Shown here: piece after piece, positions 1-13,359 of the stretch
Layout: the number at the start of each line of letters is the position of its first letter
How positions within the stretch are numbered: the stretch's first letter is position 1
Assembly (NCBI GenBank): GCA_026413225.1
Contig: CM048553.1
Span: 129,832,190-129,896,189, forward strand
Source: Otis tarda
Taxonomy: Eukaryota; Chordata; Aves; Otidiformes; Otididae
Length of the DNA: 64,000 bases
Direction: 5' to 3'
The notes under the pieces: model-generated
Databases searched by the model: none
What the model was told of the DNA's origin: nothing
Seen by the model: the letters and a program-made list of their open reading frames with translations, nothing else
Program-made: the position numbers and the translations under genes

Positions 1-2418
1 CAAAATTTCTAGATTGTAATAACTTCCGGAAGAACCCTGCCACAAACTTCATAAGAAAGGTATGTGCATTATTTAAGGTTTTTAAGAGTCTCTCTTACTT
101 TAATCAGCTCCTTATTTAAAACAGAATTATTCTATAATAACTGCAATGACCATTTATTTGTGGTGTAAGTTTTTTGACGTTGTTTCTTCCTTTTTTCTAA
201 TAGTTTCCCTAACTCTAATAATTACATATATTCATTTAAGGAATGATATTTTTAACATTCTGTGAACATACAACTTTTTTAATGTGACTTTTAAGAAGTT
301 AGAGAGTCAAGACTGTGAAATTCACTTTGTAATTTAATGTGTGAGATAGGACTCATGTATAAATACAAATTTATATTTAAAAGAGTTTTTTAAATATTAT
401 CATTGGGACTTTCCACTTTTCATAAGATTGAGTATATGAATAATCAAAATTATAGTCTGTATTAAAAACTATGTAGAAAAATATAGTGATTTTTGTGATT
501 GTGACAGAAAGAAAGTAAATGCAAGATATGAGAGCTTTAATGTAGGATATTTAGCACTCAATGTGCCTTCTAGTTATGTACATCACTTAATATTCCACAT
601 TTTGCATACGAGGTAGGCAACATCTGGGAGAGTGTGTAAGTATTTTTATGAAAATGCGGAAGTATTGGTTACTCACTGTAATGCTTTAGTAAGTACACCA
701 CTACATTATGTATGGCATGACAGGATTAGAGGAATACATGTATTCCTGAACATGAAGAACTGAAAAAATACTAGTAAGAGCCTGAAATGGTGCTTTTTGG
801 ATATTGCATGGTGTCCAAATAGCAGTTCTGCTAACTGTATGGGTAACAAGTGACACTGACAGTAGTGCCTCACAGGCTGGTAGTGAATGTGACACGTGAA
901 TGAAAAATAGCTTCAAATAAAATATAAATTGTTTTTAAGTGCTTTGGCAAAATAAGCTTTTTCAATATGATTATAGATGAGTGCAAAGCAATAGAGATTG
1001 AAGAAAATGAATTATAGAGGCTTCAAACCTAATTCTCTTTATTTTGTCTGCAGAAAATATTTTAACTAAATTTCACAGGAGCACTTTATTTCCGAAGCAT
1101 TTGCTTGTTCTCTGTCTTTACCTCAAGGTTCTAGGGACTTATCCTGTTGAGATAATAGCTTAGGCTGCCTTGTTAATGAAATACAATTATCTCTGTCAGA
1201 TTTTTTCTAACTTCATTTTCTAATATGAAGGCTTAATTTGAAACCATAATACCAAACTTCATCATTAAATTAGTCATTCATTAAAGGAACAAAAGGAAGT
1301 TCCAGGTCATACTAATGAGAAATAACTATTTTGCAAAGGATTTGATTTTGTAATCTAATTACTTTGATGTAATAAATAGTTCCTGGTTTGGGGCTTTCCC
1401 TTTCAGATAAATACCGTTACATAGATCCTTGAAATGAAGCCCCACCTGAATACCTGTGAAGGCTTTCTGAAATGGCTTCATTGGAACGTGGAACTGTGTA
1501 TGAGGAAAAAAAAAACAAAACAATTACAAAAGCAAAAGAAGACAGAGACATGGGCAAGCTGACAGGAAAGAAACAAGGTCTTCAGAATGTTAATTCAGGA
1601 ATAAAGAGGTTTTTGCCATTGAAATCCAAAAATTACTTTCCTGTACAGTACAATATTTTATTTTTTCCTTAAAACTCTAATAATGTAAGTAATTTTTAAA
1701 TATCAGAATATTCTATTAAATATTTTTATATCTAATGTTTATTTTATATTTATATAGACTTTATTTTATATCACTATTCATATTGATGTAAAATATATTC
1801 TATTTTATACCAATATTTTATATTTCTATAGACTGCTCATTTTAACAAATCATATTGGATATGGCTGGTGGTCCTGAATGTGCCTGTGTCCCACTGGGTC
1901 TTGACTTGCCCTAAAACCTGTACTTTGTTTCTGTGTTGTGTAATGAACCAGGCTCAACTTAGTTCTCTCTCTCTCTACTCCCTAGTCATTTTCTAAGAAG
2001 AAAAACCCCAGGCTAATTAATGCGGCACCACATTCCACCAGGTCTGCTCATGGCAGAATGAACTTCAACCAAAGTTCCGATTAAATGTCTTTAGGAAGCC
2101 TTAATTAACAAGAAGATTTTTTTTTGTCTGGTGTCAATGAAAATCAGCTGTGAGTATCACAGTAGTTTCCTCATACAAATGTTTCACCTTTTGCTGGTAA
2201 ATTGTTCAGCTAAACAGTTTTTTAATGAGTTACATTTCTGAATTTGAAATATCAGGGAAATCTTTTTCCCCTCTTCTCCCCGAGCACTTTTTCTCCTTTA
2301 ATTTTAAATTTCCACTGGGTGGCATAGTTTCTCCCATATAAAATCCAGTACATGTGATTCTGCAGCAAACTTGGAGCTTTGTGCTTCTGCACCTCTTGCA
2401 CAATGATGGTTGAATCAC

Positions 2419-2437
2419 AAAAAAAAAAAAAAAAAAA
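2419..2437. repeat. Poly(A) homopolymer, 19 bp
   Basis: An uninterrupted run of 19 A follows TGAATCAC. No retroelement body is recognisable on its 5' side, so it is a simple repeat rather than a visible retrogene tail. Confidence 0.9.
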
Positions 2438-3157
2438 TCAAATTGAACTAAGGGGATAGCAAGGGTCTTCTGCGATGAATTGTCTGTAGAACTTGAAATT
2501 AATTCTGCAAATGTATATCTCTTCATCAATCAGCACGAGCAACCTTCTGTGCCTAAATCTAACTTTTCTTAATATTCAGGTTAAGAATATTCACAATTGA
2601 TCCTAACAATATGCTAACTTTCTACAAAGTATCTAGGCAATCTTTTTGACATGAAGCTCCTACTCAAGCACAAAAATGTTAGTGAGAGGAACTGAAATTT
2701 TTAGGTCCCCTGTTAGCATCTGCCAGTGCAGCATGCTGTCTGTCGTGGGACACGTACTGTCCCAGCCCTCTTCAAAAGCTACCAATTGTCTAAAAGTTGT
2801 TTGAGTGTCAAATATTCCTCTAAATTCATCAGTGAAAAGTAGTGAAGTGATACTTGACATTATGCACAACTAGGATTCTGATATTTCCTGGTTGCTTCCA
2901 AGCCTTTGGATGTCTCACTTGCCAAACCTTTTAACACATAAAAAGGCAATTCCTGGCATGTACTTTTTGAGTGGTATCCGTCATCTCCTTTTTTACTATT
3001 AATGATATTGTCTTTCTCAGTACTTAATGGTTAGTAGTGGCTTGCTCTGTCCCTGCTCCCCCTCTATGCTTCTGTGTTTCCAGTGTTTTATCCGAATCTA
3101 TTGTAAGGGCAACAGCCTAGTTCTCCAAACCAAGAGATGTAAATGCTTGGACAATGT

Positions 3158-3190
3158 GAAAAAAACAAACAAACAAACAAACAAAAAAAC
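3158..3190. repeat. (AAAC)n microsatellite
   Basis: About five AAAC units sit between A-rich stretches. It is a simple repeat with no gene association. Confidence 0.8.
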
Positions 3191-6100
3191 CCCAAAAACT
3201 AAAGCTCTTGTGAATTTTTGTTGTTGTGTATAGCATCATTCAGCCTGAAAATCAGGAGGAACTGAGTTTTAATTTGATATATACTTCTCAATTGATACAC
3301 CCTTTAGATTGTAGCTGTTCATGGCTCAAGATGATATTTCAGATGAGAAAAACAATGAACAAATACCTTTGTTAAATGTTCACTATCTGTGGATAGCTGC
3401 TTGGAAACAAAATTAGTCCTTAAGTGTTGCACACTGATGATGTCAAATAATCACTTTATTGCCAAATAATTGGGTTGTATCTTTGATCCGAAAACTTCTG
3501 AAGAAACATTCTATTTCATGGATAATTTCTTTATCTATTTCCTACAATTAAGCAGAAGATGGTGCAGGATTTGCAGAAAAATGCCACAGTGTGCAAACCA
3601 ACTCTGAAACCTGACAAAATGTGATCGTTGCCTTGAAAGCCATTCAGACCTTTCAAGAATTGTCAAGGATTTCACTCTAATTTAGCTGGTTTAGGAAGAT
3701 AATACTTTCACCTCCCTTGACATGCAGTGGGGAAACAAATATGCCAAGTTTCACTGTGTGGATGTTGGTCTTTGGAGGAAAAAAAATGAAGCTTGCTTCT
3801 GATTTCTGAAGAAGTTTGTAGGAGCTGCAGATACTCGGTATTTTTAAAAGTCAGACAAATCACATAACAAATCAGTGGATGATAAAAATGTTTGCTTAAG
3901 CATTTTTATTGGATGAATGATGTAGAAATCAGGTGGTGTTTCCGCGGACAGTAAACAATCATTATGTTTTAGAACCCAGGAAGGAACTTTGACGTGATAC
4001 ATAAAGAATATTAAAATCACAGTAAATTAGTCTCATTTTCATTTATGTATAATATTACAGTGATAAAAGTCTAGAAGAAGGAATTGCTCCACAAAATACC
4101 TAGATTATTTTTAACGCATTAGTACAAAATGAAATGCTTCATTTGTGGAACGGAGATCTGAAGGACATCCCAAATTTAGACACAGGCTGAATTTTTAAAG
4201 TGACTGAATCATATGCTGACTAAAAATGCCTGTAGCTCAGTAATTTCATGTTGGGAAGATAAATTTTTGCGTCTCCCTGAAGTACTAAATGTTAGCTACT
4301 ATCAAAAGAAGGAATTGTGGTGAATAAATCCTTAGGTCTTGCTCAGCATAGAAGTCACATTTTGCTTTCTAAATAGTTATTCTATTGTAAAGTCAGAAAG
4401 TACAGGTTTATTCCATTTCAGGTCATCATCTGTGGGTCATGGAAGTGAATGGAACAGGTAAAACTCTGTAAGTTAAGATGATCGTACACAAATGATGCTG
4501 TGACAGCTTGCCAACTGTTATATAAATGTCCACACAGTCTGTTCTTTGTATCTCATTATTACAATGAAACATACTCAGGAATCAGACCACAAACATTCTA
4601 TGCTTCTCTGAGAGAGTTTCTTCATGACTCAGATGTTAAAGCCATAGGTTTTTTTTTTCTTTTTATGTATTTTTTCTTTCCTCTTGCAATGTAGCTAAAT
4701 GTAATACTTATGGATGATTTTCAAAATTGGCCTTAGGAAAGTTTTGCCAGTAAAGGAAATTGACTGGCTAACCAGGCCTAGGTTTTATAATTTGAAAAAC
4801 CTGTATTGTATTGTTTTAATTTTTTATCAACTGCCTCATGTATCTCAAGGTCTTAATGTACTTTCAACTGGTTTTGTTTCAAAGAGGGTGAATCTTCCAA
4901 GTGGATATGGTCATTCTCTAACATGTTGAATTTTACTTGTATCAGTCTTTGACAAGATTTTTTTCTGCTTGCCAAGATTGCTGTAAGTTTTCATGATATT
5001 TTAGTTTTGATGTCTTGCCACTGTGTTGCATACATGATGAACTGTATTCTGGTTTCCCAGAGTATTTCCTCAATAACTAATTGTTCTGTCTAGTCAAGTT
5101 AAAATGAGAAGACCACTTGTTTTGTGACATTTCATCACAACTTTGTCTGTTTTAATAGGCCTTACTAAACTTTTTGTTAGCTTGTATAGTCATAGTTGAA
5201 GAAGAGGTCTGTCTGAATCTAAGGACTTGAATACAGTTGCTGAATTGGTGCGCAAAGGGTCTTAAATTTGAGTTACATATTCTTCTCTCTTTCTTGCTTT
5301 CATAGGGGACTCTTTATTGCTTTTAACCGAGTTTAACTAACTCTCTCTGACAGCTCAAATCCAAACCACCAATTGAAATACAGATAGTTGCATTAGGCTA
5401 TGCTCCAGTCCAAGTCAAATATATTCTGTTTAATGTTTTTCACTAATGTTTCTTTGGGATTGGAATGTATGACTTTGCAGACCTTCGCAGAATGAATCTT
5501 CACAGATTCAGAAAACTCTTGAATATGTAACCAATCTTTGAACATATGGCCCATGGTACCACTTTGTTGCAGCAATAAAAGGATGCTCCTTCTCCTATAT
5601 TTCATTCAGAGAGGTAGAACAGTTCTTTCCTGTAGTTGAATTATTTATCATTTAGCTCTGGCTTTTCTGAATTTCGGGTATTTATCCAGTCATCCTCACC
5701 CTCGTCATGCTGTTCAACTCCAATATCCTGTAGTCTTCTCAGGAATTTGAGCAACGACTGGGTCATTTTATGGATACCAAGGATAGTCTCCTTCCTGAAA
5801 AACTTTCTTGCCATTTGACATGGCCATCTTTATCAAACGGAAGTGCAGAAATCATTTATCCTTAATGCTATTCCTGGTCCCCAATGCACAAGTCTGAATT
5901 AAGACAATCAGCCAGGATGTCAGTGCTCTCCTGCTTCTGTGCTCCCTTCAGTTTATCAGACTGTTTTCTGCACTTGCATGTCTTCACTTTGACAATATCA
6001 GTCAAGCAGTTCTGACATCTGTGGCAGAGCTCCCAGAATCAGGGAATGCAGCTGGTTGCACCTAATGTTCTGCCCTGGTCTGGACCTTTCAGCTGTTTCC

Positions 6101-9100
6101 CTATGACAAAAAAAAACCAACTTTTTTTCTAGGAATCCTTCTGCCAATATCCAGGTACTATCGTATAACTATCCCTAAACTATCTTTAAAATCCCGCATA
6201 TCCAGAAACAGATCTCTCTCTTTAGTTTGTTAAGCTGAGTCGAGCTGGAAAGTTCTTCTTGTTTGTCTCACAGCTAAAAGCTCCAAATCCTTTACCAAGG
6301 CCTGAACACCTAGAACTTTTTCTTGGTCATTTCAGGAGAACCAATTTCGTTTTATTATTGTAAAAGCCTTTTCCGTAATCATTTGGATTAGTCTTTGAAG
6401 AGTTTGGTTTCAATTTATAGATTGATTTTGATTCATAGAATGGTGTTTTTAATGCTGCTGGTTGGGTGGCTTGGCATAATTAAAATTTGTTTGCTTTTTA
6501 ATTGAAATAGTTGATATTCTGTAAGCATTATAGACAATATGGAAAGAAAAAAAAATTGTTCCTACCTTTCTTGCTGGAATCCAGATAATTGTGGAGTATA
6601 ATTCTGAACAGCTGATTCTGAAGATGTCAGTTTTAGTTGACTGAATTAGCGTTAAATAATATTGAAATAAAAGGCTTGTTTCAAAGAAACTAAGCAATCT
6701 GATGCCTTATTTGGTAAACAGTATCGAGTCTCTGAAAGCTAGAATTAGATTCAGCCTTAAAATAAATATTTAGGACTCCAACAGCACTTTTAATGATTTT
6801 AGTTTTAGAATATGCTCAGAGCTGTCATGCTGATTCTTTTGTTTAAAGAGCTCTAGCTTCATGCATAAGTCCTGTGGCATGTCTCTTCTGTTTTTTGCTA
6901 AACAAGGACAATCTAGAATTGATAGACAATACATCAATATCCAAAAATAACTTTTCCTTTTCATTACATGGGCTTTTGCATTGACCTATATTAGGCGCTT
7001 TTTTTTTAATGTTTTAAAAAGCTTAATACATTTTAACTGATAAAAATCTGATCAAGTTCAGCGTATCAGTTTTCCTGAATCTGTGCCAGCTGCATGAGCT
7101 GAATCGTTCCATTTCGAGTTATTTCCAAATAAATAACTGGCAACAGCATTTAGATTTAGTTGGATACATAAGACAGTGAAAGTGCTTTAGAAAGGCATCG
7201 ATACATCGCTCTTCAAAGTTCTGTTTAAGACTTGTGTTTTATCTCACTAAAGAGAGAGCAGTGTGTGTGAAAGGAGGAAAGGTAGGAAAAGATGCCGAAA
7301 AAGAAACTTGGAATTTTTCACTCCCAGGTTTGGAATGTGAGGGAGGGAATACTTGAGATGGAGGATCTTTGTGGAAAATGTATTTAGATGACGATCTCGT
7401 GACAAACCATCCTGAACTGCTTTGGTTTGCTCTTCATGCATGTGGTGAAGGACATCAGCTTTTGTGTTCCTAATAAGGGATTTCTGTTAAAGATTAGAGC
7501 AGTTCAGTTTACTTTAAAAGAAAAATTTTTACTTGGAAAAAATAGGCTTTAATTTTATTTTTTTTTTAACTAACTGTTGGCCGTACATTTGAATCAAGCA
7601 TTACTTGAAATATTTTTGAATCGTATAAGGTAAAAGCCTTAAAAAGTTTCTTTCTCATTGTTTCTCAGTTTCTTCCCTTCTACTCTTAAAAAAAAAAAAA
7701 TAAGTAAAATAACACACCTCTACTTGGTTATCCTTTGTTGCCTGTCTTTCACTTTCTTCCATCATAACTGTTTTCTGTCATGGCCATTTTTTTCCTCTCC
7801 GTCTACTGATACCTATTGTTCATATACAACAGCTAGGTAAAGTCTGTCTCTATAAGCTCTTGGTAAAACAAACTTCTTGCAAATGATAGTGTGGGGCAAT
7901 AGCAGGATATTGTTTGTTGGTCTCTAGAGCTCCACGGATTAACCTGTTGTAAATCTGTCCTAGCAGCAGTGTAGCAATGCTAGTACAGTTCTGTCCTTAG
8001 TTAATAAATCTTGGTAGTTTCAACCAGTCTGGCACTTGTCTATGGCATAGTTAGTCTAAAACCCAAAGAGACTACTCAGAGATACTTAAGAGGTGATTTG
8101 ACACACATATTCATTCTTTCTTGTCATATCTGTATAAAGCTGACTTCATTGAGTCTGTCTTTTGAAGATGACACTTGCTGGTCTGTCCTAGAACATGCAA
8201 GACTTGAGTTTCTTTGGCTTTGCAGGTTTTACATGCATGAACTTCAGTGAAACATCAGTAATATTTTTAAGTTTATTGTAAAAATATGCAATACCCATCA
8301 CTGAACTCAGCCTTCAGTTATCGAGGTTATTCGTGGTACAAATTTTAACTATGTCCAGATGCAGAGCTGGTGTCATTAAAAGCTGCTGGTGCAGCACTCA
8401 CACAAACTAATATAGTTGTTCAGTACCATCGTAGTTACAGATTTAGCCTACCTGTCCCTTGAGCTGGCTCCATACAGAGCCGGAGAAGGATACTGCAGAG
8501 GTAGGCTTTATCAGTGGAGAAAGGTTCTCCATGAGTCCAGTTTGGTTGCTTTAGATTCTAACAGCTCAGTCTCAGCGTCAACCCTACTGGACTTTCACGT
8601 CAGAGTCATTCTGTGAGAGATCTCTGTGCTCATCTCCCTTGGTCTTTATGTTCCCAGAAGGCTTATTTACTCCTGACATTCATTGTGTGAATTTCTAAGC
8701 CAGCCCTAGTCTGGGATTCTCCATAAACTGATAAATCTTCCCTGGAGTATTGGGGAGCATGAGGAAGAGCCAGCACGCCTTCTGTACACCTACTTCCCAG
8801 TAGCAATGTTAAGCCAGAGCTAACACTAAAAAGATCAGCTTAGCTTGAACCACCTCCATGCAGAGGTACTCAGAGGCATCCGTGTCACGCTATCCATAAC
8901 CTCTCTCTTGGACATCATGTTTTCAAAGTTTTTCTTTCAATAATTTGAAGTAGTGGAGCCCTTATTACTCTAGATACTCAGAGGTCATCGTATGTCTCAG
9001 TACAAAAATGTCAAATTTGTGATTATTTAGGAGTAAATACTGAACATTTCCTGTGTAAAGTAATGCAGTTTTTAAAAGAAAACCCTGAGCAAGCAAAAGA

Positions 9101-10479
9101 AGTTAACCTGATTCCACTGAGGGAGAATCTGCCTGTGAGAAATCTCTACAGCAGACTGAAATCTAGCTGCTGTTAGTTTATTTACTGGAAGAAAACCAGA
9201 CCATCATTTTGCCCACTTCCCAGAAGACAGTGTCTGTGGGTGTTCTCTTTTCTTTCTCACCAGTAATAGATGAAATCTGGCAATAAGACCTGACTGGTAG
9301 AAAGAGTACCTCAAGCAAACTATTGTCATGAAAAACACTGGCATCAGCCCAAGATCTCTGTTGTTGCTCTTGCACCCTTCCTGTCATGCAACATCAGTAA
9401 AGAATCAGTTGCTTATTTCTAGGAATAAGAAATATAGCAAGAATTACCAAAGCTCTCTCTAATGCTTTGCTGGATTGTTTTGCTTGCTTAAAGCCTTCTT
9501 TATCCTAACCTCTAATTACATTTCTCCTGTGTAAATATGGATAGGAGAAAAAAATGTTTACAAATACTGAGTCCTCTAGGAACATGTGGTATGACAATGA
9601 TGGGAAGTGGCTTCTCCTACTTGTATTTGTGTGTCCCAAAATAAAGTATTCCTCTGCTTTGGAAAGATACATTTACAGTGTATATTATTCCTTTATCCCA
9701 TAGGACAGGGAGCCAGCAGAGACCCTCACAGCACTGTGGTCTTGAGTGCTAAAAGAAACTTGGATTCATGAGTCTTTGTAACACTCATTACAGTAGCTGG
9801 ATACCTGGCATTAGCAGGTAAAGACATTCAGTTCCTGTCTTTGAACTGTTATGAAATCATTAAGAAAAAAAACACAATCTAAACTGAGTTTCTATTCCCT
9901 CTATAGTTTATTCTGTTCCCTACCAGTAGAAAAGACTGACTTCAAATGATCATTGCTATAAATCCTTAGGAAGTTGCCCGCTTTCAGCTCAGGTGGCACT
10001 GCTCTTAGTTGGTTATCACTGCCCACCATCTGGAGGCTACCACCTCCACAGGTTCCTGCAAAAGTATGTGTGAGAGTGCTCCCCCCTTCCTGGCACAGTC
10101 AAGTAGGTTAATTGAAACCGCCTTCATTGATGGATTAAACTGAACTGGTACACTTTGCCTGAAGTGATAAAGGATTGCTTACTTCCTTGTATCAGTAGAT
10201 TTAGGAGGCTAGTGACAAATGTTAGTCTATACTAGTATTATATAAATAACATATAATTAGTGTACTATTTTCATCTACCCCAACATCACAAAGCAGTTGT
10301 CCTTCCGGGTACTTTGATGCAACCTCACCCCTCCATCTGTGAAAGTTGTGTTCCTAAAAAGTGCAGTGATTAGCAAGTCAGCACATAGCAAAGCAATTGA
10401 ATGTAATAAATGAATGTAATAGAAGGGAGATGCACACAGGGACTTAAGTACAATTTAAACACACAAGGACATGGTGTGG

Positions 10480-10935
10480 AAGGTGAAGAGTCAGAAGCAG
10501 GATCATCAACTGGAGGAGATGCTGGCCTTTTGGCAGCTGAGATGTTTCAGTATGATCTGTCACAGATTGCTAACTGTCATCACTACCTCCTTCTCCATCC
10601 ATCATCCTTGGCAGATAACTCAGATCCACTCAAGTTAGAGAAAATGATGAAAATGTAAACATTCAGAAACAGGCAGCAAGAAGGTAGAAAAGATTAAGGT
10701 CAGGCTTTCAGCCTCATGAAAGTGACCAAGTGACAGGCATAAAGCCACAAATGCTAGCCCCTAGAAAGCCAGCATCTCCTCCAGCTGACAAGCCTGATGA
10801 TCTTACTGCCTCCTTTTGAATAGTTACGCTTTCATCACTGTCATAGTCTTTCTCAGATGCATTAAGGTTATTAAAGCATGAAGGATGGGAAAATGAATGG
10901 AGAAGTGGTGGTGAGCAGGAAAGGCTGTTAAACAA
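10480..10935. repeat. Old inverted duplication, family unknown
   Basis: The left arm, at about 10,492-10,540, contains GATCATCA then CTGGAGGAGATGCTGGC. The reverse complement of 10,762-10,815 contains the same two blocks, the second being 17 identical bases. Weaker matching extends further: 10,565-10,685 resembles the reverse complement of about 10,805-10,935. Conceptual translations of the two arms on opposite strands share a Gly-Gly-Asp-Ala-Gly core. This indicates two diverged copies of one sequence in opposite orientation. I do not recognise the family; an old DNA transposon or a gene-derived duplicate are both possible. Confidence 0.55.
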
Positions 10936-12290
10936 TTAGTGATGTAACTCTGAAATGACAGCTAAAATAACGACAGTGCAGGCTGGTGCTGTGCTGTATA
11001 TTGAAGAAATGGATTGAGATTCTGGGGTTGATCTGCATCCAGCAAAAAGGCAACAAACTTTCCTGCTGATAACTGTTGTGTGAAGTTTATGTCTAGCTTA
11101 AGCTCTCTATAATGTACTAATAACTACAGTTTAGGTCACAGAAGTCATGTTCTTCCTTCACTGACCCTTAGAATAAGCTGTAGAGTCATTATGTAGGCAC
11201 AGGCTTTTTATTCAGCAGCACTCCTGCCTCCTTTAGTGTATCAGACAAATGACGACACTCAATGAACAACAATTCAGTCCTATTTTCCCTTTGTTACTCA
11301 GTGTGTGGCCCTCAGACTGATTTATTACATATTGTTCTGAAGACAGAGCTATGAATTCTCTTAGGAGTTTTCCTCACTACAGTGCACGCATGTGTCTCAC
11401 AAGGGAAGTTATTTCACTCTTGTTGTAGACGAGGGGCTGCTCCACACAGAGAGTACATTTCAAAATACCTGCTGACTTTGGTTGCCCAATCTGAGGCATT
11501 CTGGATCTGGTTTGTTCAAAGTATTTGCAATGAATAGCCCTTCATATGCAAAAATGCAGATCCCATTGCTCTTTCTGTGAGTTCTCAAGGCTTTTGCAAG
11601 TAATAGCCTGAGATCTCTGGCCAGGCACACAACAAAAATTAGGAAACATACAGTTGCAACCATTTAAAATGCAGTGGAATTCAATTCTTCACAGCAATAT
11701 GAACTGAGATCTCTTTTCTCTCCCAACATAGCTCTGTCTTACTCACTGTCATTAAAGTTCAGCAGTAAAACACATAGCAATTCTGAAAACAAAAGTGTCC
11801 TTGCCTGCACAAGCTCAGTTTGTTCCTGGAGGCAAGGGCTGTGAACAGACTAGAGGGATGGGAAGAGAAGACACAGGGAAAAGGGGCAGGAGGCCACACA
11901 GAAGAAATCTGAGGTCCCTTTGACACAAGATGGCAAGCTGCTGCATGTAGTCAGGTAATGAAGACCAATACAACCCCAAGGGGGTTGCAATCAAGCTATA
12001 TTTGTGAGGTGACTGTCTACAGTCACATGCATAACATGATCTGTCTCCCCAGTATGGGAAGTTGAAGCTATGAGATGCATTTGTGAGAGAGCCAACTCCA
12101 GACCGAACTCGGAAGGCGGATGCAACCATACAGGTCCCAGGCTGCAAAGAGTGCTGGGTGCTCCTCCCTGAGAACACAGCTGGGGGTACAGCAGTGTCAC
12201 CTGCAGGAACTGGGCCCTGGGCAAGTCACCAGGTGAGTAACCAGTTGAAGGAATAACAGAGGAGCTGAGCATACGGTAGCATCAGGGAGG
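10936..12290. other. Intergenic, GC-richer towards the CR1 cluster
   Basis: No gene is recognised. From about 11,820 onward the composition becomes GC-richer and overlapping frames open on the minus strand (up to 120 codons). This may be the 5' part of the old CR1 that follows, but I cannot match it to CR1 with confidence. Confidence 0.4.
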
Positions 12291-12299
12291 ATGAACAGA

Positions 12300-12470
12300 A
12301 AATAGGACTCTTGCAAAGGGAAACAAGACCCCAAGCCCCACATTATGCAGAGGGAGGAACAGTAAAGACAAGTTGTTCTCTGGGTACCCAGCTCCCTGAG
12401 CTGGAAGACAGAGATGGGGAGCAGAATGGACCCCCCATGATCCAAGGGGAAATGGTTAGCAACCTGCTAC
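12300..12470 (+). mobile_element. CR1 LINE remnant, probable ORF1 N-terminal part
   Basis: The plus-strand translation has a KTSCSLGTQ...ELEDRDGEQ segment resembling the coiled-coil-like N-terminal part of avian CR1 ORF1 as I remember it. It lies directly upstream of other CR1 pieces in the same orientation. This is inference from weak similarity; it probably belongs with the ORF1 esterase remnant at 12,700-13,355. Confidence 0.4.
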
Positions 12471-12474
12471 ACCA

Positions 12475-12697
12475 CTTAGACACTCACATATTAGGAAAAA
12501 ATTCTTCACGGAAAGGGTTGTCAAGCACTGGAACAGGCTGCCCAGAGAAGTGGTTGAGTTCCCATCCCTGGAGGCATTTAAAAGATGTGTAGGTGTGGCA
12601 CTTAGGGACGTGGTGTAGTGGTGGACTTGGCAGTGCTAGGTTAATGGTTGGACTTAATGATGTTAAAGGTGTTTTCCAATATAAATGATTCTATGAG
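12475..12697 (+). mobile_element. CR1 LINE 3' end (5'-truncated)
   Basis: It reads as the end of CR1 ORF2 plus 3' UTR in plus orientation: ATATTAGGAAAAAATTCTT, GCACTGGAACAGGCTGCCCA, CATCCCTGGAGGCATTTAAA, GTTGGACTTAATGATGTTAA, ending near AATGATTCTATGA. Its own 3' terminus is intact. It separates an ORF1 N-terminal-like part from the ORF1 C-terminal part, so it looks like a younger insertion into an older CR1. Confidence 0.9.
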
Positions 12698-12699
12698 AA

Positions 12700-13355
12700 G
12701 TTATGCTTCTGGTAGGAGACTCTATGGATACTGGCAACTTCCACAGCAAAGAGCTCTTTTTCCAACTGCAGCTGCTCAGTTGGAAAGCAATGACAGGGCT
12801 CAGACAAGAGGAGGAGCAGGCTGTGACAGAAGAGGCTGTGACATCTGACAGCTGCCTGACTGACAGATGGGAACGAGGGCTAAAAAGGAGACTGAAGCAC
12901 TCATCTGTTGCACATAGCTGTTGTCTCAAGAGACTCGCTGCTTGCCCAGGGCCTGGATCTGGGACTCTGTGGATAAATTGCTCAGTAATCTATTCTTTGG
13001 AATACTATGCTTTGCTGCTTTTCCACACAGGCACTAATGGCACTATACTGCTAGTGCAGACCTTGAGGAAACTACTGCAGTCCTCTGGGGACAAAGTTGA
13101 AGGGTATGGAGCTCCAGATGGCATTTATCTCAACTCTGCTGATCAAGAGGAACAGTGCAGGTGTGAGTAGAGACATAGCTCAGAATCTGTCTGTTTGGTC
13201 AGTGTCTTCAGAAGGGTTTTGGCGTCTATGGCCATGGGAGTCTGAAGAATGAGAAATGCCAAGGAAAGAGAGGATCCATCTGAAAAACTGGGACATATTT
13301 GCCAGCAGACCTGCTAACCTAGTGAGGAGGACTTTAAACTAGATTTAAGAAGCAT
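12700..13355 (+). pseudogene. CR1 ORF1 remnant (SGNH-esterase-like domain)
   Basis: One open frame (12,703-13,170) keeps LLVGDSMDTG near its start and YYALLLFHTGTN further on. These correspond to the catalytic GDS block and the LLVFHVGTND-type block of the SGNH-hydrolase-like domain in avian CR1 ORF1. The downstream DNA up to about 13,345 (GATCCATCT...TTTGCCAGCAGAC...GTGAGGAGGACTTTAAACTAG) matches the end of CR1 ORF1 as known from birds, but is frame-disrupted. It is a decayed retrotransposon gene, not a host gene. Confidence 0.75.
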
Positions 13356-13359
13356 TTCT

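Larger units (their letters stand above)
1..10400. other. Gene-poor AT-rich flank
   Basis: I see no coding exon here. Open frames are short (under 100 codons), lack family resemblance and are not linked by plausible splice sites. The DNA is AT-rich, especially around 1,680-1,850, where the block TTTATATTT-A/C-TATAGACT occurs twice. Simple sequence includes a 19-A run at 2,419-2,437 and an AAAC repeat near 3,160-3,185. Stretches near 1,950-2,100 and 3,550-3,750 are less biased in composition and could be conserved non-coding DNA, but this cannot be judged without an alignment. Confidence 0.6.

Noticed and set aside
6431..6446. ATTCATAGAATGGTG resembling a CR1 3' tail
   Set aside because: No CR1 body on either side, so it is a chance match to a short common string.
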